From positions 62,001-126,000 of the forward strand of contig JAWZYV010011614.1 of the NCBI GenBank assembly GCA_038373885.1: a stretch of 64,000 nucleotides of DNA, read 5' to 3'. A model generated the notes under the pieces. The model was not told the origin of the DNA and ran no database searches. It saw only the letters and a list, made by a program, of their open reading frames with translations. Made by a program: the position numbers and the translations under genes. This document shows positions 32,950 through 43,599 of the stretch, piece after piece. Origin of the DNA: Cheiracanthium punctorium. Its lineage: Eukaryota; Arthropoda; Arachnida; Araneae; Cheiracanthiidae. Within the stretch, counting starts at the first letter, position 1; each line of letters opens with the position of its first letter.

Positions 32950-33554
32950 TTAACCCTTTGAGGCGCAACCCTTCCCCAATGCTGAAAAAAGGGTAGCCGT
33001 TGCCATCGCTTGACATAACTACCAGCAAGATGGCGGACGATCGAAACGTTCATCGCGTGCCACAGATCTAGAGACTCTTTTTTTGACGCAGCTGGCTGTG
33101 CAGCGCCGCACAGCTTATGTCCGCATGTCCTTGCCTTCAGCTCTGTGACACGCGATGGACGAATGGATCGTCCGCCAGCTGCCTGTGCCGCACAGCCAGC
33201 TGTCGTCAAAAAAAGGGTCTCTAGATATGTGGCACGCGATGAACGTTTCGATCGTCCACCATCTTGCTGGTAGTTAAGTCGAGCGATGGCAACGGCTGCC
33301 CTTTTTTCAGCATTGGGCAATTTATCCGGCTGTTCTCGCATTCTTCCATTTTTCAGCAGATGCCAGTGCTGTTAAAAGTAATCGTGATCATTTTTTACGG
33401 GAAATAACGTGCTAAAAAGTAAAGGATTCTCGGTGGAGCTATGTCACCCGCAACTATTTTTATAGAAATCCAATCTATTCTTCGTGACTGGCAACAGTCA
33501 AAACGTCAGAATTTGGTGTTCCCAGAGCGGGAAGACTGCGCGTTAAGGGGTTAA
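32950..33554 (+). mobile_element. TTAA-flanked piggyBac-like MITE, copy G (longest)
   Basis: TTAA at 32950-32953 and 33551-33554. It starts CCCTTTGAGGCGCAACCC and ends GCGCGTTAAGGGG. At 605 bp it is the longest copy because the palindrome centre holds an additional diverged piece (CAGCTTATGTCCGCATG, GTGACACGCGATGGACG), resembling the older relative at 40133-40340. A 139-codon minus-strand frame across it is an artefact of the repeat. Confidence 0.8.
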
Positions 33555-34444
33555 ACAACACTTGTATATCTGTTACAGGGACAAACGAAAGAAAACCCAT
33601 AAGGACAGTGATTTAAAATTAACAATTTATTTTATACAGGAATCGGATAGCTTGTATGATGATCGAAGTGAGAAAATGTTTAATTCCTCAGCGATTGACA
33701 CAATGCAAGTTATAAAAGCAGTGTTAGCGTTTTTTTTTTTTTCAAGAATTGAAGGTCAAGACAAATTGACAAAATCTCATATGCATTGAAAATGAAATTT
33801 GTGATGCAAATAGAAAAAACAAAGTACAAACTACAACAATCAATTCTTTTAATTTTTTTTATAACTAGCGTCTAAATTATATTTGAGGATTTAATAAAAG
33901 ATATGTAGCATAAAATATTTCTTAATTCATTATCTGCTCTTTGTTTTCTTTCAACCCCGATTTAGAGTGTTCCTGCTAATATCACTTGATGACGTTGGTT
34001 TCACTGTCTTCACTTCAATCTTTTGAAAGGCAAGGATTATCATTCTATTTCTGTAAATTTTGAAGACGCTAATGGTACATAATAAATTTCCAACACTAAT
34101 ATTATAAGCAATTTTAAACTTTATTTTATACAGGATCCCCAAATATGCAGATAAAAAAAAGGGAAAGGTAGAATTTTTTGGTCATCTGAAATCATCTTGT
34201 AGACTCAGCTATAAGTGCGATTGTTAAATGAATAGGCCATTTAATAACAGCGGTTGGAAATCTGATTAACGCTTATATATATTTTTCGATCAATGTGAGA
34301 ATTTGATGATTTCTCAGTAAAAATACTCCATGTTGAGGAGTTAAAAAAATGTTTTTGAAGTATTACTGAAATTTTCATCTACGCTTTGCTAAAACTTAAC
34401 TGTTTCTTCTCCCACAAACACCGAACATTTTTTTTTTCTAATGA
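33555..34444. other. AT-rich spacer
   Basis: No gene is supported. Frames at 33562-33789 and 33951-34142 lack recognisable motifs. Confidence 0.35.
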
Positions 34445-34610
34445 CATGGCACTTGGCAACACACGGCATTGGTCACTTTACTATTGAGGCACCTAATAGC
34501 TGAACCAACGTTGTCTTCTATAAAGGAACTGACATCCACTCTCATGTTTTGAATCGAACCTGGACCTGTGGAGTAGCAGAATGGCTCTTTAACCACTACA
34601 GCCGGGCGGC
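34445..34610 (-). mobile_element. tRNA-derived SINE, family A copy 3
   Basis: Minus strand: GCCGCCCGGCTGTAGTGG, TTAAAGAGCC, then GGTTCGATTC (box B, plus coordinates 34551-34560), followed by AACGTTGGTTCAGCTATTAG and GTGACCAATGCCGTG. The architecture matches the other family A copies, with greater divergence in the tail. Confidence 0.65.
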
Positions 34611-35085
34611 ATACCGAACTAAAATCGATACTTAAAAATTCTGTTTCATTTTGAATCATTCATTTTTAGGATAATAAAGTCATTTGTAACAAAATTGATA
34701 AGACAACTAACACTTCGAAGAATGTTTTTTTCCAGATCATAACTAACCGGCATATGAAAAGTACGTTTATGACTTTGCATTTATATGTCATTTTGAACGA
34801 TTATGGTTCACTTTACCAACTTTTTACGACTATGCCACATAACTTTGAAGCACCCTGTGCACCCTTTCAAAAAAGCATTTGAGTTAAAGTTCCTAGTTTC
34901 ATAGTATCATAAAATATTAATTGGCTTATATATACACTGCTGGCCATCGTAAATGCAACACCCTGAAGGAAGCATGCAAATAATATGAAATTTACAACAT
35001 GCATTAGCTGAGGTGAGATATGCAAATGATTAGAATTTCAGCGCAGACGCACATCAAGCGCGCCTGTGGCGCCACCTCAAAGCGC

Positions 35086-35093
35086 TATTTAAG
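35086..35093 (+). promoter_or_regulatory. TATA-like box of the Tc1 transposase gene
   Basis: TATTTAAG lies in a GC-richer subterminal stretch about 75 bases upstream of the transposase ATG and inside the element, so the transposon probably carries its own promoter. Position and sequence only; no start site can be read. Confidence 0.4.
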
Positions 35094-35166
35094 GCTTGGA
35101 GATTTCGACGGTTTCAAGTACAGCAATTGTGTTTTTCTTGCTTTTTTTTCAAAAAAACGATAAATT

Positions 35167-36207
35167 ATGCCTCGTAGGAAACAACGATCATCTTTTGATC
35201 AAGTATCCGAGTTTGACAGAGGAAGGATAGTGGCATACCGAGATTGTGGGTTATCTTTCAGGGAAATCGGTCGTCGTATTGGACGAAACCAAACAACTGT
35301 GATGCGGATATGTGATCGTTGGGTGCAGGAGGGTACGACGGACAGACGTGATCGACCGCATCGACCTCAGTGCACCACGTCACGTGATGACAGGCAGATT
35401 GTACGCATGGCAGTGACGGACCGCTCAGTCACATCACGAACCATATCACAGCAGATTCAGTCTGTAACGCATCATCCAGTGTCTGCGCGTACCATTCGAC
35501 GTCGTTTACAGCAGAATGGTCTGTCCGCAAGACGTCCGTTGCTTTGTCTACCTCTGACGCGGAACCACAGACGTCTCCGCCGCCAATGGTGCGATGAAAG
35601 AAGGATGTGGACGACAGAATGGAATGAAATTCTCTTTACTGACGAGTCACGCTTCTGTATGCAACACCACGACGGTCGGATTCGAGTCTGGAGACACCGT
35701 GGAGAGAGGATGCTGAACAGCTGCATTATGCACCGTCACACTGGTCCTGCACCGGGTATTATGGTATGGGGCGGTATCGGATATCTCTCTCGCACTCCTC
35801 TAGTACGCATTGCCGGTACTTTAACCAGCCAGCGCTACATCTCCGAGGTGTTGGAGCCAGTTGTCCTTTCTTACCTTCAGGGCTTGCCAACAGCCATATT
35901 TCAGCAGGATAATGCACGGCCACACGTGGCACGCATTGTCCAAGGGTTCTTCGTCAATCACCAGATTGAATTGCTTCCCTGGCCGGCGCGCTCTCCGGAT
36001 CTTTCGCCGATAGAAAACATGTGGTCCATGGTTGCTCAACGACTGACCCAGAGTTCATCCCCAGCTGTCACACCAGATCAACTTTGGCAACGTGTGGAAG
36101 CTGCTTGGTCTGCTGTACCCCAAGAACACATTCAAAGTCTCTTTGAATCAATGCCGAGGCGTGTGGCAGCTGTGATCTCCAACAACGGCGGCTACTCTGG
36201 GTACTGA
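35167..36207 (+). CDS. Tc1-family DD34E transposase, full length
   Basis: A 346-residue enzyme that cuts and pastes its own element at TA sites. The N-terminal half has two helix-turn-helix (paired-like) domains, about residues 10-60 (FREIGRRIGRNQTTVMRI) and 70-120 (SARTIRRRLQQNGLSAR). The basic stretch RRKQR lies at the very start. The catalytic triad is D159 in ILFTDESRF, D248 in FQQDNARPH and E283 in SPDLSPIENMW; exactly 34 residues separate the last two, the DD34E signature. Length matches active Tc1 enzymes (340-350). The ATG follows a short leader inside the left terminal repeat region, and the gene stops about 136 bp before the right end. There is no internal stop. Confidence 0.96.
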   Translation: MPRRKQRSSFDQVSEFDRGRIVAYRDCGLSFREIGRRIGRNQTTVMRICDRWVQEGTTDRRDRPHRPQCTTSRDDRQIVRMAVTDRSVTSRTISQQIQSVTHHPVSARTIRRRLQQNGLSARRPLLCLPLTRNHRRLRRQWCDERRMWTTEWNEILFTDESRFCMQHHDGRIRVWRHRGERMLNSCIMHRHTGPAPGIMVWGGIGYLSRTPLVRIAGTLTSQRYISEVLEPVVLSYLQGLPTAIFQQDNARPHVARIVQGFFVNHQIELLPWPARSPDLSPIENMWSMVAQRLTQSSSPAVTPDQLWQRVEAAWSAVPQEHIQSLFESMPRRVAAVISNNGGYSGY

Positions 36208-36460
36208 TTTTGGCAGGAACCATGCTTCATAGAATGCTGTAAATTTAATCATTTGTTACTTGGTCAACATGTTATCTACACAATAAATTTTGTTGTGATA
36301 TCTCTTGTTTTTCTTGGTGTTGCAATTTGGGTGGCCAGCAGTGTAATTGTGATCTTTCATATATCTATCAATTTGTGAGTTTTTTAAAGACAAATTGAAT
36401 ATTTGCAAAACTGAAATAAGAAATATCACGTATAATCGAATACTTTTTTCATGGGGTGTA

Positions 36461-36611
36461 CACTGTTAATAGAAGTAGTTCAACATTTATCGATAAAATG
36501 GTGTTAAATTAGTTACAACCTTTCTATGGAGAAATCTTTCCCCATAGGATGGTTTCTAGCTAATTTAGTAGCATTTTATGGTGAAATGTTGAACTTCTTA
36601 CATTAATAGTG
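36461..36611. mobile_element. Palindromic Tc1/mariner-type MITE, 151 bp
   Basis: TA (36459-36460) precedes CACTGTTAATAGAAG, and ATTAATAGTG ends at 36611 followed by TA. Nearly the whole element is an imperfect palindrome: GTTCAACATTTATCGATAAAATG faces CATTTTATGGTGAAATGTTGAAC, with TTTCTATGGAGAAA near the centre. It lies 118 bp from the autonomous Tc1 but shares only the CACTG end, so it is probably driven by another transposase. Confidence 0.75.
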
Positions 36612-36613
36612 TA

Positions 36614-37200
36614 TAACTAAGTGCAATGGAAAAACGTACTGCATACTGTTCACATTCAAAAACTATGTAAGTACAAATTGCAGATTCTTCAGAACCAAGC
36701 ACACAAATCCGAAATACATGTTACAAAACAAAAAACTACAAGTTTCCTCGGTACAGTACTACATAATATTAAAGTTTAGTGGGCGTATCTTCTTCGCATT
36801 GAAATTTTTGAGTTCGTCTTTTATTTATTTATTTATTTTTTCCTGCGGGGCTGGGGCTGGGTGAAATATTCCTCAGAGTCAGCCCTACTTGCGCAATGTC
36901 AAGCAATCTTTTTCAAAAGTCTTTACTCTGGCCCGCAGAGGGGCCATAAAATTGCTTTTGTACTTTGCTGAAAGTACAGTAATGGTTGGCTATAAAACGC
37001 GCGATTGTGCTTTTGAGTGTGGGGTAAGGCCATTGAGGTTTAGGGTTCGTCTAGAAATTTCGAAACTCCTAAAAAAAAGAACAGCTAAAGACGGAGTAAA
37101 ACGTTTACTTAATGCCGTAAAAATCTAAATAAATAAATAAATAAATAAATCCCTTTACAATATTTTTTAAATAAAAATGTTGAAAAATCGACATTAATTT
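36614..37200. other. AT-rich spacer
   Basis: No gene is supported. There is an (AAAT)n run at 37128-37150 and a short GC-rich block at 36845-36870. A 79-codon frame at 36889-37128 is unrecognised. Confidence 0.35.
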
Positions 37201-37701
37201 TTAACCCTTTAACACGCAATGTTCCCGCTCTGGGAATACCAAATTCTGCATTTTGACTCTTGCCAGTAACAAGGAATAGATTTGATTTCTATAAAAATAG
37301 TTGCGGGTGACGTAGCTCCACGAGAATCCTTTACTTTTTAGCACGTCATTTCCCGTAAAAAATGGTCACGATTATTTTGGACAGCACTGACATCTGCTGA
37401 AAAATGGAAGAATGCGAGAACAGCTGGATAGATTGCACAATGCTGAAAAAAGGGCCTCGACTTAACTACCAGCAAGATGGCGGACGATCGAAACGTTCAT
37501 CGTGTGCCACAGATCTAGAGACTCTTTTTTGATGACAGCTGGCTGTGCGGCACAGCCAGCTGTCATCAAAAAAGGGTCTCTAGATCTGTGTCACGCGATG
37601 AACGTTTCGATCGTTCGCCATCTTGCTGGTAGTTAAGGCGAGTGATGTCAACGGCTGCCCTTTTTTCAGCATTGGGAAAGGGTTTAGCCTCAAAGGGTTA
37701 A
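37201..37701 (-). mobile_element. TTAA-flanked piggyBac-like MITE, copy H
   Basis: TTAA at 37201-37204 and 37698-37701. Starts CCCTTTAACACGCAATGTTC, carries the unique segment and both palindrome arms (centre GACAGCTGGCTGTGCGGC), and ends GGGTTTAGCCTCAAAGGG. The AGCCGTTGCCATCG block is missing from the first arm. Confidence 0.85.
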
Positions 37702-37767
37702 ACTGATTTATTCTTTTTGAGTAAATCCCGGATTTAACGCATAATAATAATAATTTCTGGTCTTCCC

Positions 37768-37908
37768 TTGATGGGGAAGTCTAGAAAAGAGACAAAACTG
37801 AAATGCTATAAAATAATGTCAGTGTCTACCTTACTATACGGGTCAGAGACATGGACGATGAAGAAGGGAGATATCAATGCAGGAGTGCAGGTAGCAAAGA
37901 TGAAATTT
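37768..37908 (+). pseudogene. LINE reverse transcriptase C-terminal fragment, copy 1
   Basis: The frame reads KLKCYKIMSVSTLLYGSETW then TMKKGDINA. LLYGSETWT is a hallmark of the region just after the reverse transcriptase thumb in many arthropod non-LTR retrotransposons. The similarity stops abruptly at ATGAAATTT (37908). The last 100 bp are repeated nearly exactly at 39290-39386. Confidence 0.7.
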
Positions 37909-39289
37909 GCTTTTGAGTTTTTCGGCGGTTTAATTTTTTTGTTAAAATGTTTTTATTTTATAATTTTTTGTGTCTATAAACGCAAATTAACAGCTTAGTG
38001 ACGTCAAATTGAGCAAGCGAATTCTATACATTCATCTGTGTACGTCACACAGTAGCTAGAATTAAAAAATAACTATTATGCATGCTCGAAAATTCAAGAA
38101 ATTTCGGATCTTTCAACAGTTCTGAAATTTCCAATTTGCAATATTTGACGCATTATCATACCTCAAAAAAAAAACCGAAAAAAAAAAAAAAAAAACGTCG
38201 CCAAGCGGTACACTTTTCTTTATGGTTGCCAGTCAAAACTACCATCGGCAAGGTATTTCGCTCCCGCTAAACATCGCCCACGATGCCGCCAGAACCAACA
38301 CTAAATGAACATCAAAATGTAAACAGCACCGGATACGGAACATAGACCAGTTCTTTTTAGCTGTATGAATTTCGAAAAAAAATTGACAAATTGAACTTCG
38401 GAAATTTTAATAACATTCAAATACTCTTTTGCGGAACGGCAAACAAAAACAAAATGTGTGCGTGGGATTTACACATTCGCATGCGTTAACATGATTTATT
38501 CAAAATTAAAGCATCGACGCATATGTACGTAAATTCAGAACTACAAAAAATCTTAAAAGAATCGTTTTAACAAGCGAAAACAAAATGTACACATATGTGC
38601 TGTGTACTGTGAACAAAGATGTATAGGTGGTTTGAGGTGCAGTTTTAAACGGTGACGTAAAAACGTCGCCAATATCCCTTGCAATGGACGATATCGATAC
38701 GATTCTATTTCAATCACGTGTCGGTGGAAAATACAAATTTGAACTAATCAGATTGAAACATCGAGTGTCAACTGAAACTACATTTTAAGTGGATTGGTTG
38801 GAGGTTAGGTGTTGGCTGAAAAATGACGTCACACGGACACCGTCCATTCAAAAAAAATCAACTCTTCTGGTAATAGCATCTAACAAATATCGATTCAAGA
38901 GCTTATATGCCTCGTTAGAGCTTCTATTTTATTTTATGAAAACTATAAAATTTAAGGAATATTGAATTTTCACGAGGAAAAGGAAAAAGATCACTAAACG
39001 AGCTGGCATTTAAAAAAAAAAAAGATTGCTATTTAAAAGTCATATTTTATGCGTGTTCATATCATTACAATCAGTGAGTGAAAAATCAATCATCCCCTGT
39101 TTTCCTACCCTTAGGGTTGGATTTTTTTTTCCAAATCTATATGGGACCCACTTCGGTGTGTACCCTTTCCAATAAAAAAAGAATTATCAAAATCGGATTA
39201 ATCTTTTAAAAGTTATGCGTGGTCATACATAAAAAAAAAAATATATATACGCGTCGACTTGAGAACCTCCTCCGTTTTTCGTCGGTTAA
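37909..39289. other. 1.4-kb segment between duplicated LINE fragments
   Basis: Mostly AT-rich without an accepted gene. It contains (A)n at 38166-38195, then ACGTCGCCAAGCGG and a mixed-composition block with GTGACGTAAAAACGTCGCC (38651-38670). The 38270-38870 portion may be an unrecognised repeat. No terminal inverted repeats were found at its edges. Confidence 0.4.
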
Positions 39290-39650
39290 TAAAATAATGT
39301 CAGTGTCTACCTTACTATACGGGTCAGAGACATGGACGATGAAGGGAGATATCAATGCAGGAGTGTAGGTAGCAAAGATGAAATTTTTGAGGAGAGTTGG
39401 GGGTCTGGTGATGGACAAAATTAGAAATGAAAGCGATCGGAAAGGAGTTCAACGTCTTCAACTTAAATCAGAAAATCGAAGAGTGTGGGAGAAGATGGAG
39501 AGGACTTGTGGAGAGAATGCAGCACTGTAGAATACCGAGAACGTCGTATAACTATGGCTCAAAGGGAAAACGGAATAGGGAAAGACCAAAATCGAGTTGG
39601 AAAGATAAGGCAACAGGCACGGGCATTTTCCCCAATCCCTGAAGTGCATG
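39290..39650 (+). pseudogene. LINE 3' end fragment, copy 2
   Basis: Begins with the 97-bp block shared with copy 1 and continues as MKFLRRVGGLVMDKIRNES. A frameshift near 39430 moves the reading to GKEFNVFNLNQKIEE, RRWRGLVERMQHCRIPR and GKRNRERPKSSWKD. This is the classic C-terminal tail (RRWxGHxxRM ... GxRxxGRPxxxW) that follows the reverse transcriptase in these LINEs. It ends in ATGATGATGG(TAATAA)n, a plausible LINE 3' repeat tail. At least one frameshift makes it non-functional. Confidence 0.75.
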
Positions 39651-39673
39651 ATGATGATGGTAATAATAATTAC

Positions 39674-39790
39674 TAGCCTCCCAGGTTGTGTAGTGGTTAG
39701 AGAGACATGTGCCTCTATAATAAAGAGACAAGTAATTCCGGCTTGGGTAGTGGCCAATGCCTTGCCTATACGGCAAATGTCCGCCATTAA
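39674..39790 (+). mobile_element. tRNA-derived SINE, family A copy 4 (short)
   Basis: AGCCTCCCAGGTTGTGTAGT then GGTTAGAGAG gives the tRNA-like head (box A). The body lacks a clear box B and joins directly to the tail GGCTTGGGTAGTGGCCAATG, also present in other family A copies. It ends in an (AATAAT)-like tail. Probably internally deleted. Confidence 0.6.
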
Positions 39791-40132
39791 AAAAATAATA
39801 ATGACTCTGAGTATTGTTATTCGATCGTAATTAAAAACAATGGATATAAAAGCTTCTTTTTTTTCCCTATTTGCATTCGTTTTTCTATGGAATTTGTTGT
39901 TATTTTTTTCTCTTTCGTTGTCTGACTTCATTAAATCAAGAAATAGTTTGGTAGACAGCAAAGCGTTTTTTCCCCATTGAGTGAGAACAATGTACGAAAG
40001 TCTTACACATGGAGCCTTCCATATAGTTTCACTACACTCACATTCGGATGGAGTGATTCAAGCATTCTAAAAAGGAAGAAAAAACATGAAGACTATATTT
40101 TAATCCTTACTTCCATCTAGGCTTCATTCAGT
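39791..40132. other. AT-rich spacer
   Basis: No recognisable feature; a 167-codon minus-strand frame (39458-39961) overlaps the LINE tail and SINE antisense and is not a gene. Confidence 0.35.
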
Positions 40133-40340
40133 TTAACCCTTTGAAGCTCAAGCGATTTCACATCACTGTAGAAGACCAGCTGGATAGACTGCCCGACTCT
40201 GAAAAAGTTCAGCCGTTGCCGTCGATCCTTTTAACTATCAACAACATCTCGGTCAATTGAATTTCTCATCTGGTGGCACAGAGCTGAAGAAGTCTTCTGA
40301 CACAGATGGCTGTGTGCCGCGCAGCCATCTGTGTCAGAAA
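40133..40340 (+). mobile_element. Old, diverged relative of the TTAA MITE (one arm)
   Basis: TTAACCCTTTGAAGCTCAAG opens a block that follows the family order with many changes: CCAGCTGGATAGACTGCCC, CAGCCGTTGCCGTCGATCC, CTATCAACAACATCTCGG, GGTGGCACAGAGCTGAAG. It ends in a small hairpin (CACAGATGGCTGTGTGCC and reverse). Divergence far above the other copies suggests an older subfamily. GTCAATTGAATTTCTCATCT replaces the usual ATCGAAACGTTCATCGCG. Confidence 0.65.
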
Positions 40341-40398
40341 ACTGTTTATTAATTCCATATACTGCAATGAAACGTTAGAGATGTGAAGTCGTGCATAG

Positions 40399-40937
40399 TT
40401 AACTCTTTAAGGCGCAGTGATCCCGCTCTGGGAACACCAAACTCTGACGTTTTGACTGTTGCCAGTCACGAAGAATAGATTGGATTTCTATAAAAATAGT
40501 TGCGGGTGACATAGCTCCACTAGAATCCTTTACTTTTTAGCACGTCATTTCCCGTCAAAAAATGGTCACGATTATTTTTAACAGCACTGACATCTGCTGA
40601 AAAATGGAAGAATGCGAGAACATCCCGATAGATTGCCCAATGCTGAAAAAAGGGCAGCCGTTGCCATATCTCGACTTAACTCTCAGCAAGATGGCGGACG
40701 ATCGAAACGTTCATCGCGTGCCACAGATCTAGAGACCCTTTCTAGAGACCCCCCGCCCTAGAGAGACGCAGCTGGCTGTGCTCGCGCACAGCCAGCTGTC
40801 GTCAAAAAAGGGTCTCTAGATCTGTGGCACGCGATGAACGTTTCGATCGTCCGCCATCTTGCTGGTAGTTAAGTCGAGCGATGGCAACGGCTGCCCTTTT
40901 TTCAGCATTGGGAAAGGGTTGCGCCTCAAAGGGTTAA
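40399..40937 (-). mobile_element. TTAA-flanked piggyBac-like MITE, copy I (near full length)
   Basis: TTAA at 40399-40402 and 40934-40937. It begins CTCTTTAAGGCGCAGTGATC with the complete unique segment. Both palindrome arms follow around a centre containing GCAGCTGGCTGTGCTCGCGC, and it ends GGGTTGCGCCTCAAAGGG. It contains a duplicated TCTAGAGACCC next to the centre. It lies 59 bp after the diverged relative. Confidence 0.85.
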
Positions 40938-43599
40938 GGAAGAAATTTTTAAGACAAATTTAGTTTAAACTATTGTGGTCACTCTTTTTTTTTAAAACTT
41001 GTTCGGAAAAGGGGCGTTTTAATGCTTTAGAAGTTTTCATTAGATGCAAAGTTTGATGGTGCTTTAGTCGTGTTAATATCGTTCGCAGGTATCTCACCAT
41101 TTTCAGAAAATAACACGTAAGACTCTTTCTTGTTTGTTTGTCACATGAAAATTATCTATACTTATTTCCCTATTTTACAAGAAATCCTTCTTTAACTTCA
41201 GCTATTGCTAAATAACTTTTATGGTCGTATTGGTCAGGTAAGCAGAGAACAGCATGTTATTCTTGGTAATGTTCCTTTTCTGGCAACATTTCACTTAATT
41301 AAGAAAACCTTAAAAATAGTCAATTAAATATTTCAAAATAAATTAGAAAGTGTTCATATGTACGTGAGTAAGTTTTACAAGAAAAGTAAGCCCATTTAAA
41401 GAAAACCACTGTCTTATTACTTAAAGATCAATAATGCCATAATTAATGTAAGCTATATTAGCATAAAAGACCTCAGTTCATAAATGAAACTAAAATATTC
41501 AATGGTTTATTAGCACACAATAACAACAATATTTGACTTTATAATATTATGTTTTCCATTTTATATAGTGATATTATAATATGACAATTATTTATTTATT
41601 TTCTACCAGCAAATGAACATACCAGAAACGTCTGAAACACACCCATCATGATAAAGTCTCAGTTTGTAATGCCATTCTATAAAAAGAAATTGATTAAAAG
41701 AAAAAGTTAGTTGAAATGAATATCTTTAATTTAATTTACAGAACAATTTGTCTGATCAACAAAATGTATAATTTATCTTCAAGATAAACATTTGCTAATT
41801 AACTGACAGAGAAAATAAGTCAGTTTAGACAGTTAAAAATATCCCGTTTATACTTCTTTAATTACCGATGCAGGACATTTTCCGAATTGTTTTAATTTTT
41901 TCTATGACATTTTTGCTTTTTTTTTTGTTTAATTTTTTTTCACGAGAGCTTTTTTGAACCGAAACAGGAAAACAGAATTCATGCATTTTGACTTTTGTAA
42001 TTCAAAATAAAAGACAGTTTCAGCAGCAGAAACAAGAGTATTATTATTTTTTTCTTTGTTTGAGTTTACCGTCAAAATTCGCAACTTGCCTGGATGCTTC
42101 GCAACTTCTTAAAGCTTGCAAATGGAAGTGAAAGTTCCCGTGTGTGGGTGTCTTCTATATGTTTTTAACATCTTTCAAAAGTTTACAATGCAATAAGAAA
42201 TAATTTCAATCTGTTTCTTTGTGCTGTCTGTGCTACTGTAACCAAACAATGATTGTCAAAAAAAAATTATGTATATCATTGATATATGTAGTATTCTATG
42301 TACCATACTGATAGTTGTATATCTAGCATAGATAGTTCTTTTACATGAGCACGGAAAACGACTTTAATATATTTTTAGACAAAAAGGTAAATTAAAAAAA
42401 TGTATATGGTTGAATCTGAACTATTTAAAAGATTGTCAGTGGTTTGAGAACTGTGTAAGACATAATAGGTCAAATTTTATAAGTTCTTCAGTGAAAAGAT
42501 GTGTTACAGAAGATAGGCTATCACATTTCTATCGTAAAATGATGAGTTTGTTTACAGAGAGACACAAAAGTCTTTCAATACATAAAGATACATCAACGGT
42601 TATTGTTCAGAGAGTATATTTTGTAGATGTATACGTCTATCTCATACAAGGCAAAATTAATGTATATTGTTGATGTTTATAAAAGAATACTCTTCATCCA
42701 AAATAGTTATACAGCATTTATAGTGTGAGGACAAAAAAATTCAATCATTTCACATACATTTGGCTTGAAGGGCAACAAGATACATTTGGCTTTTTCATAT
42801 ATTTGCTTACAGATATCTCTGGCTGAGCTACCGCGGAGCGTTCAAACATGAATGCTTGAAAGGAACAATGGGCACAGTAAACAAATTGTCACGAGTTTAT
42901 GAATAAGTTAACTATTGAACAAATAAGATTGTACAGGAAAGAGTTTCATCAACAATGTGCTTAGTAAGATTTATATTTCTTGTGATACTACGAAAATTGA
43001 GGTAAAAGTTCGTCGTACGCAGTTGTTATTGCATCATTGAACCTCATTTTATTTCACTGTAATAGAATTTCGCGAGACATTTAATATTTATTCTAACCCC
43101 ATTTCACAAGCATCTCCCCCAACTGTCTTATCATTAGAAACGCAATCAATATTTTAACCGGGAAAAATAAAAATAGTGATAAATAAGACTGAACAAGAAA
43201 TCGATTGGATGACAGATTTTTAGCCAGTAAGATTTGGTGAAAAGTTGGAGAGAAGAGCTTTCTGAGCAGTTATAATTGATTTTCAGTCGGCACACACAGG
43301 CTTTCAAGATTTCCTTGGAACGAAAGAGTTCCTTTTTTTTTTCTTCTTCTTTCTTTTCTTTCGCCGAGAAAGCTTTTCATTTCTTTTGTGTACTGATCTG
43401 GATCAAGGTTTCAATTAGAAATGGGAGTCAGTTGTAGAATAAGAGGAGGATTGTGGAGACAGATTACTCCTTTACTCCGTAGGAGAAGAAAAAAGAAACA
43501 AATAAATCCAGTTTTCAAGCGGATGAAATTATAAACGCAAGTTGCATTGCTTCAGCGGTTAAAATTGCTGGACGTCCGAGGCGTAAGATCCTGGTCACG
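40938..43599. other. Long AT-rich stretch without recognisable genes
   Basis: I see no repeat boundary or conserved motif. An 87-codon frame at 42410-42673 is open but unrecognised. Short T-runs occur at 41915-41940 and 43330-43360. Confidence 0.35.

Larger units (their letters stand above)
34935..36343 (+). mobile_element. Complete Tc1-family transposon
   Basis: The element is 1409 bp, flanked by TA (34933-34934 and 36344-36345). Its ends are CACTGCTGGCCATCGTAAAT and, reversed, CACTGCTGGCCACCCAAATT, giving inverted repeats of about 28 bp with a few mismatches up to GCAACACC. A TATTTAAG box (35086-35093) lies 80 bp before the transposase start, and AATAAA (36283-36288) lies after its stop. 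It has intact ends, intact gene and no visible frameshift, so it is the youngest autonomous element in the window. Confidence 0.95.

Noticed and set aside
32922..33341. 139-codon minus-strand frame
   Set aside because: It lies entirely across the palindrome of MITE copy G. Similar partial frames recur wherever the family palindrome does.
39458..39961. 167-codon minus-strand frame
   Set aside because: It is antisense to the LINE 3' tail and a SINE, is rich in I, H and S from simple repeats, and has no family motif.
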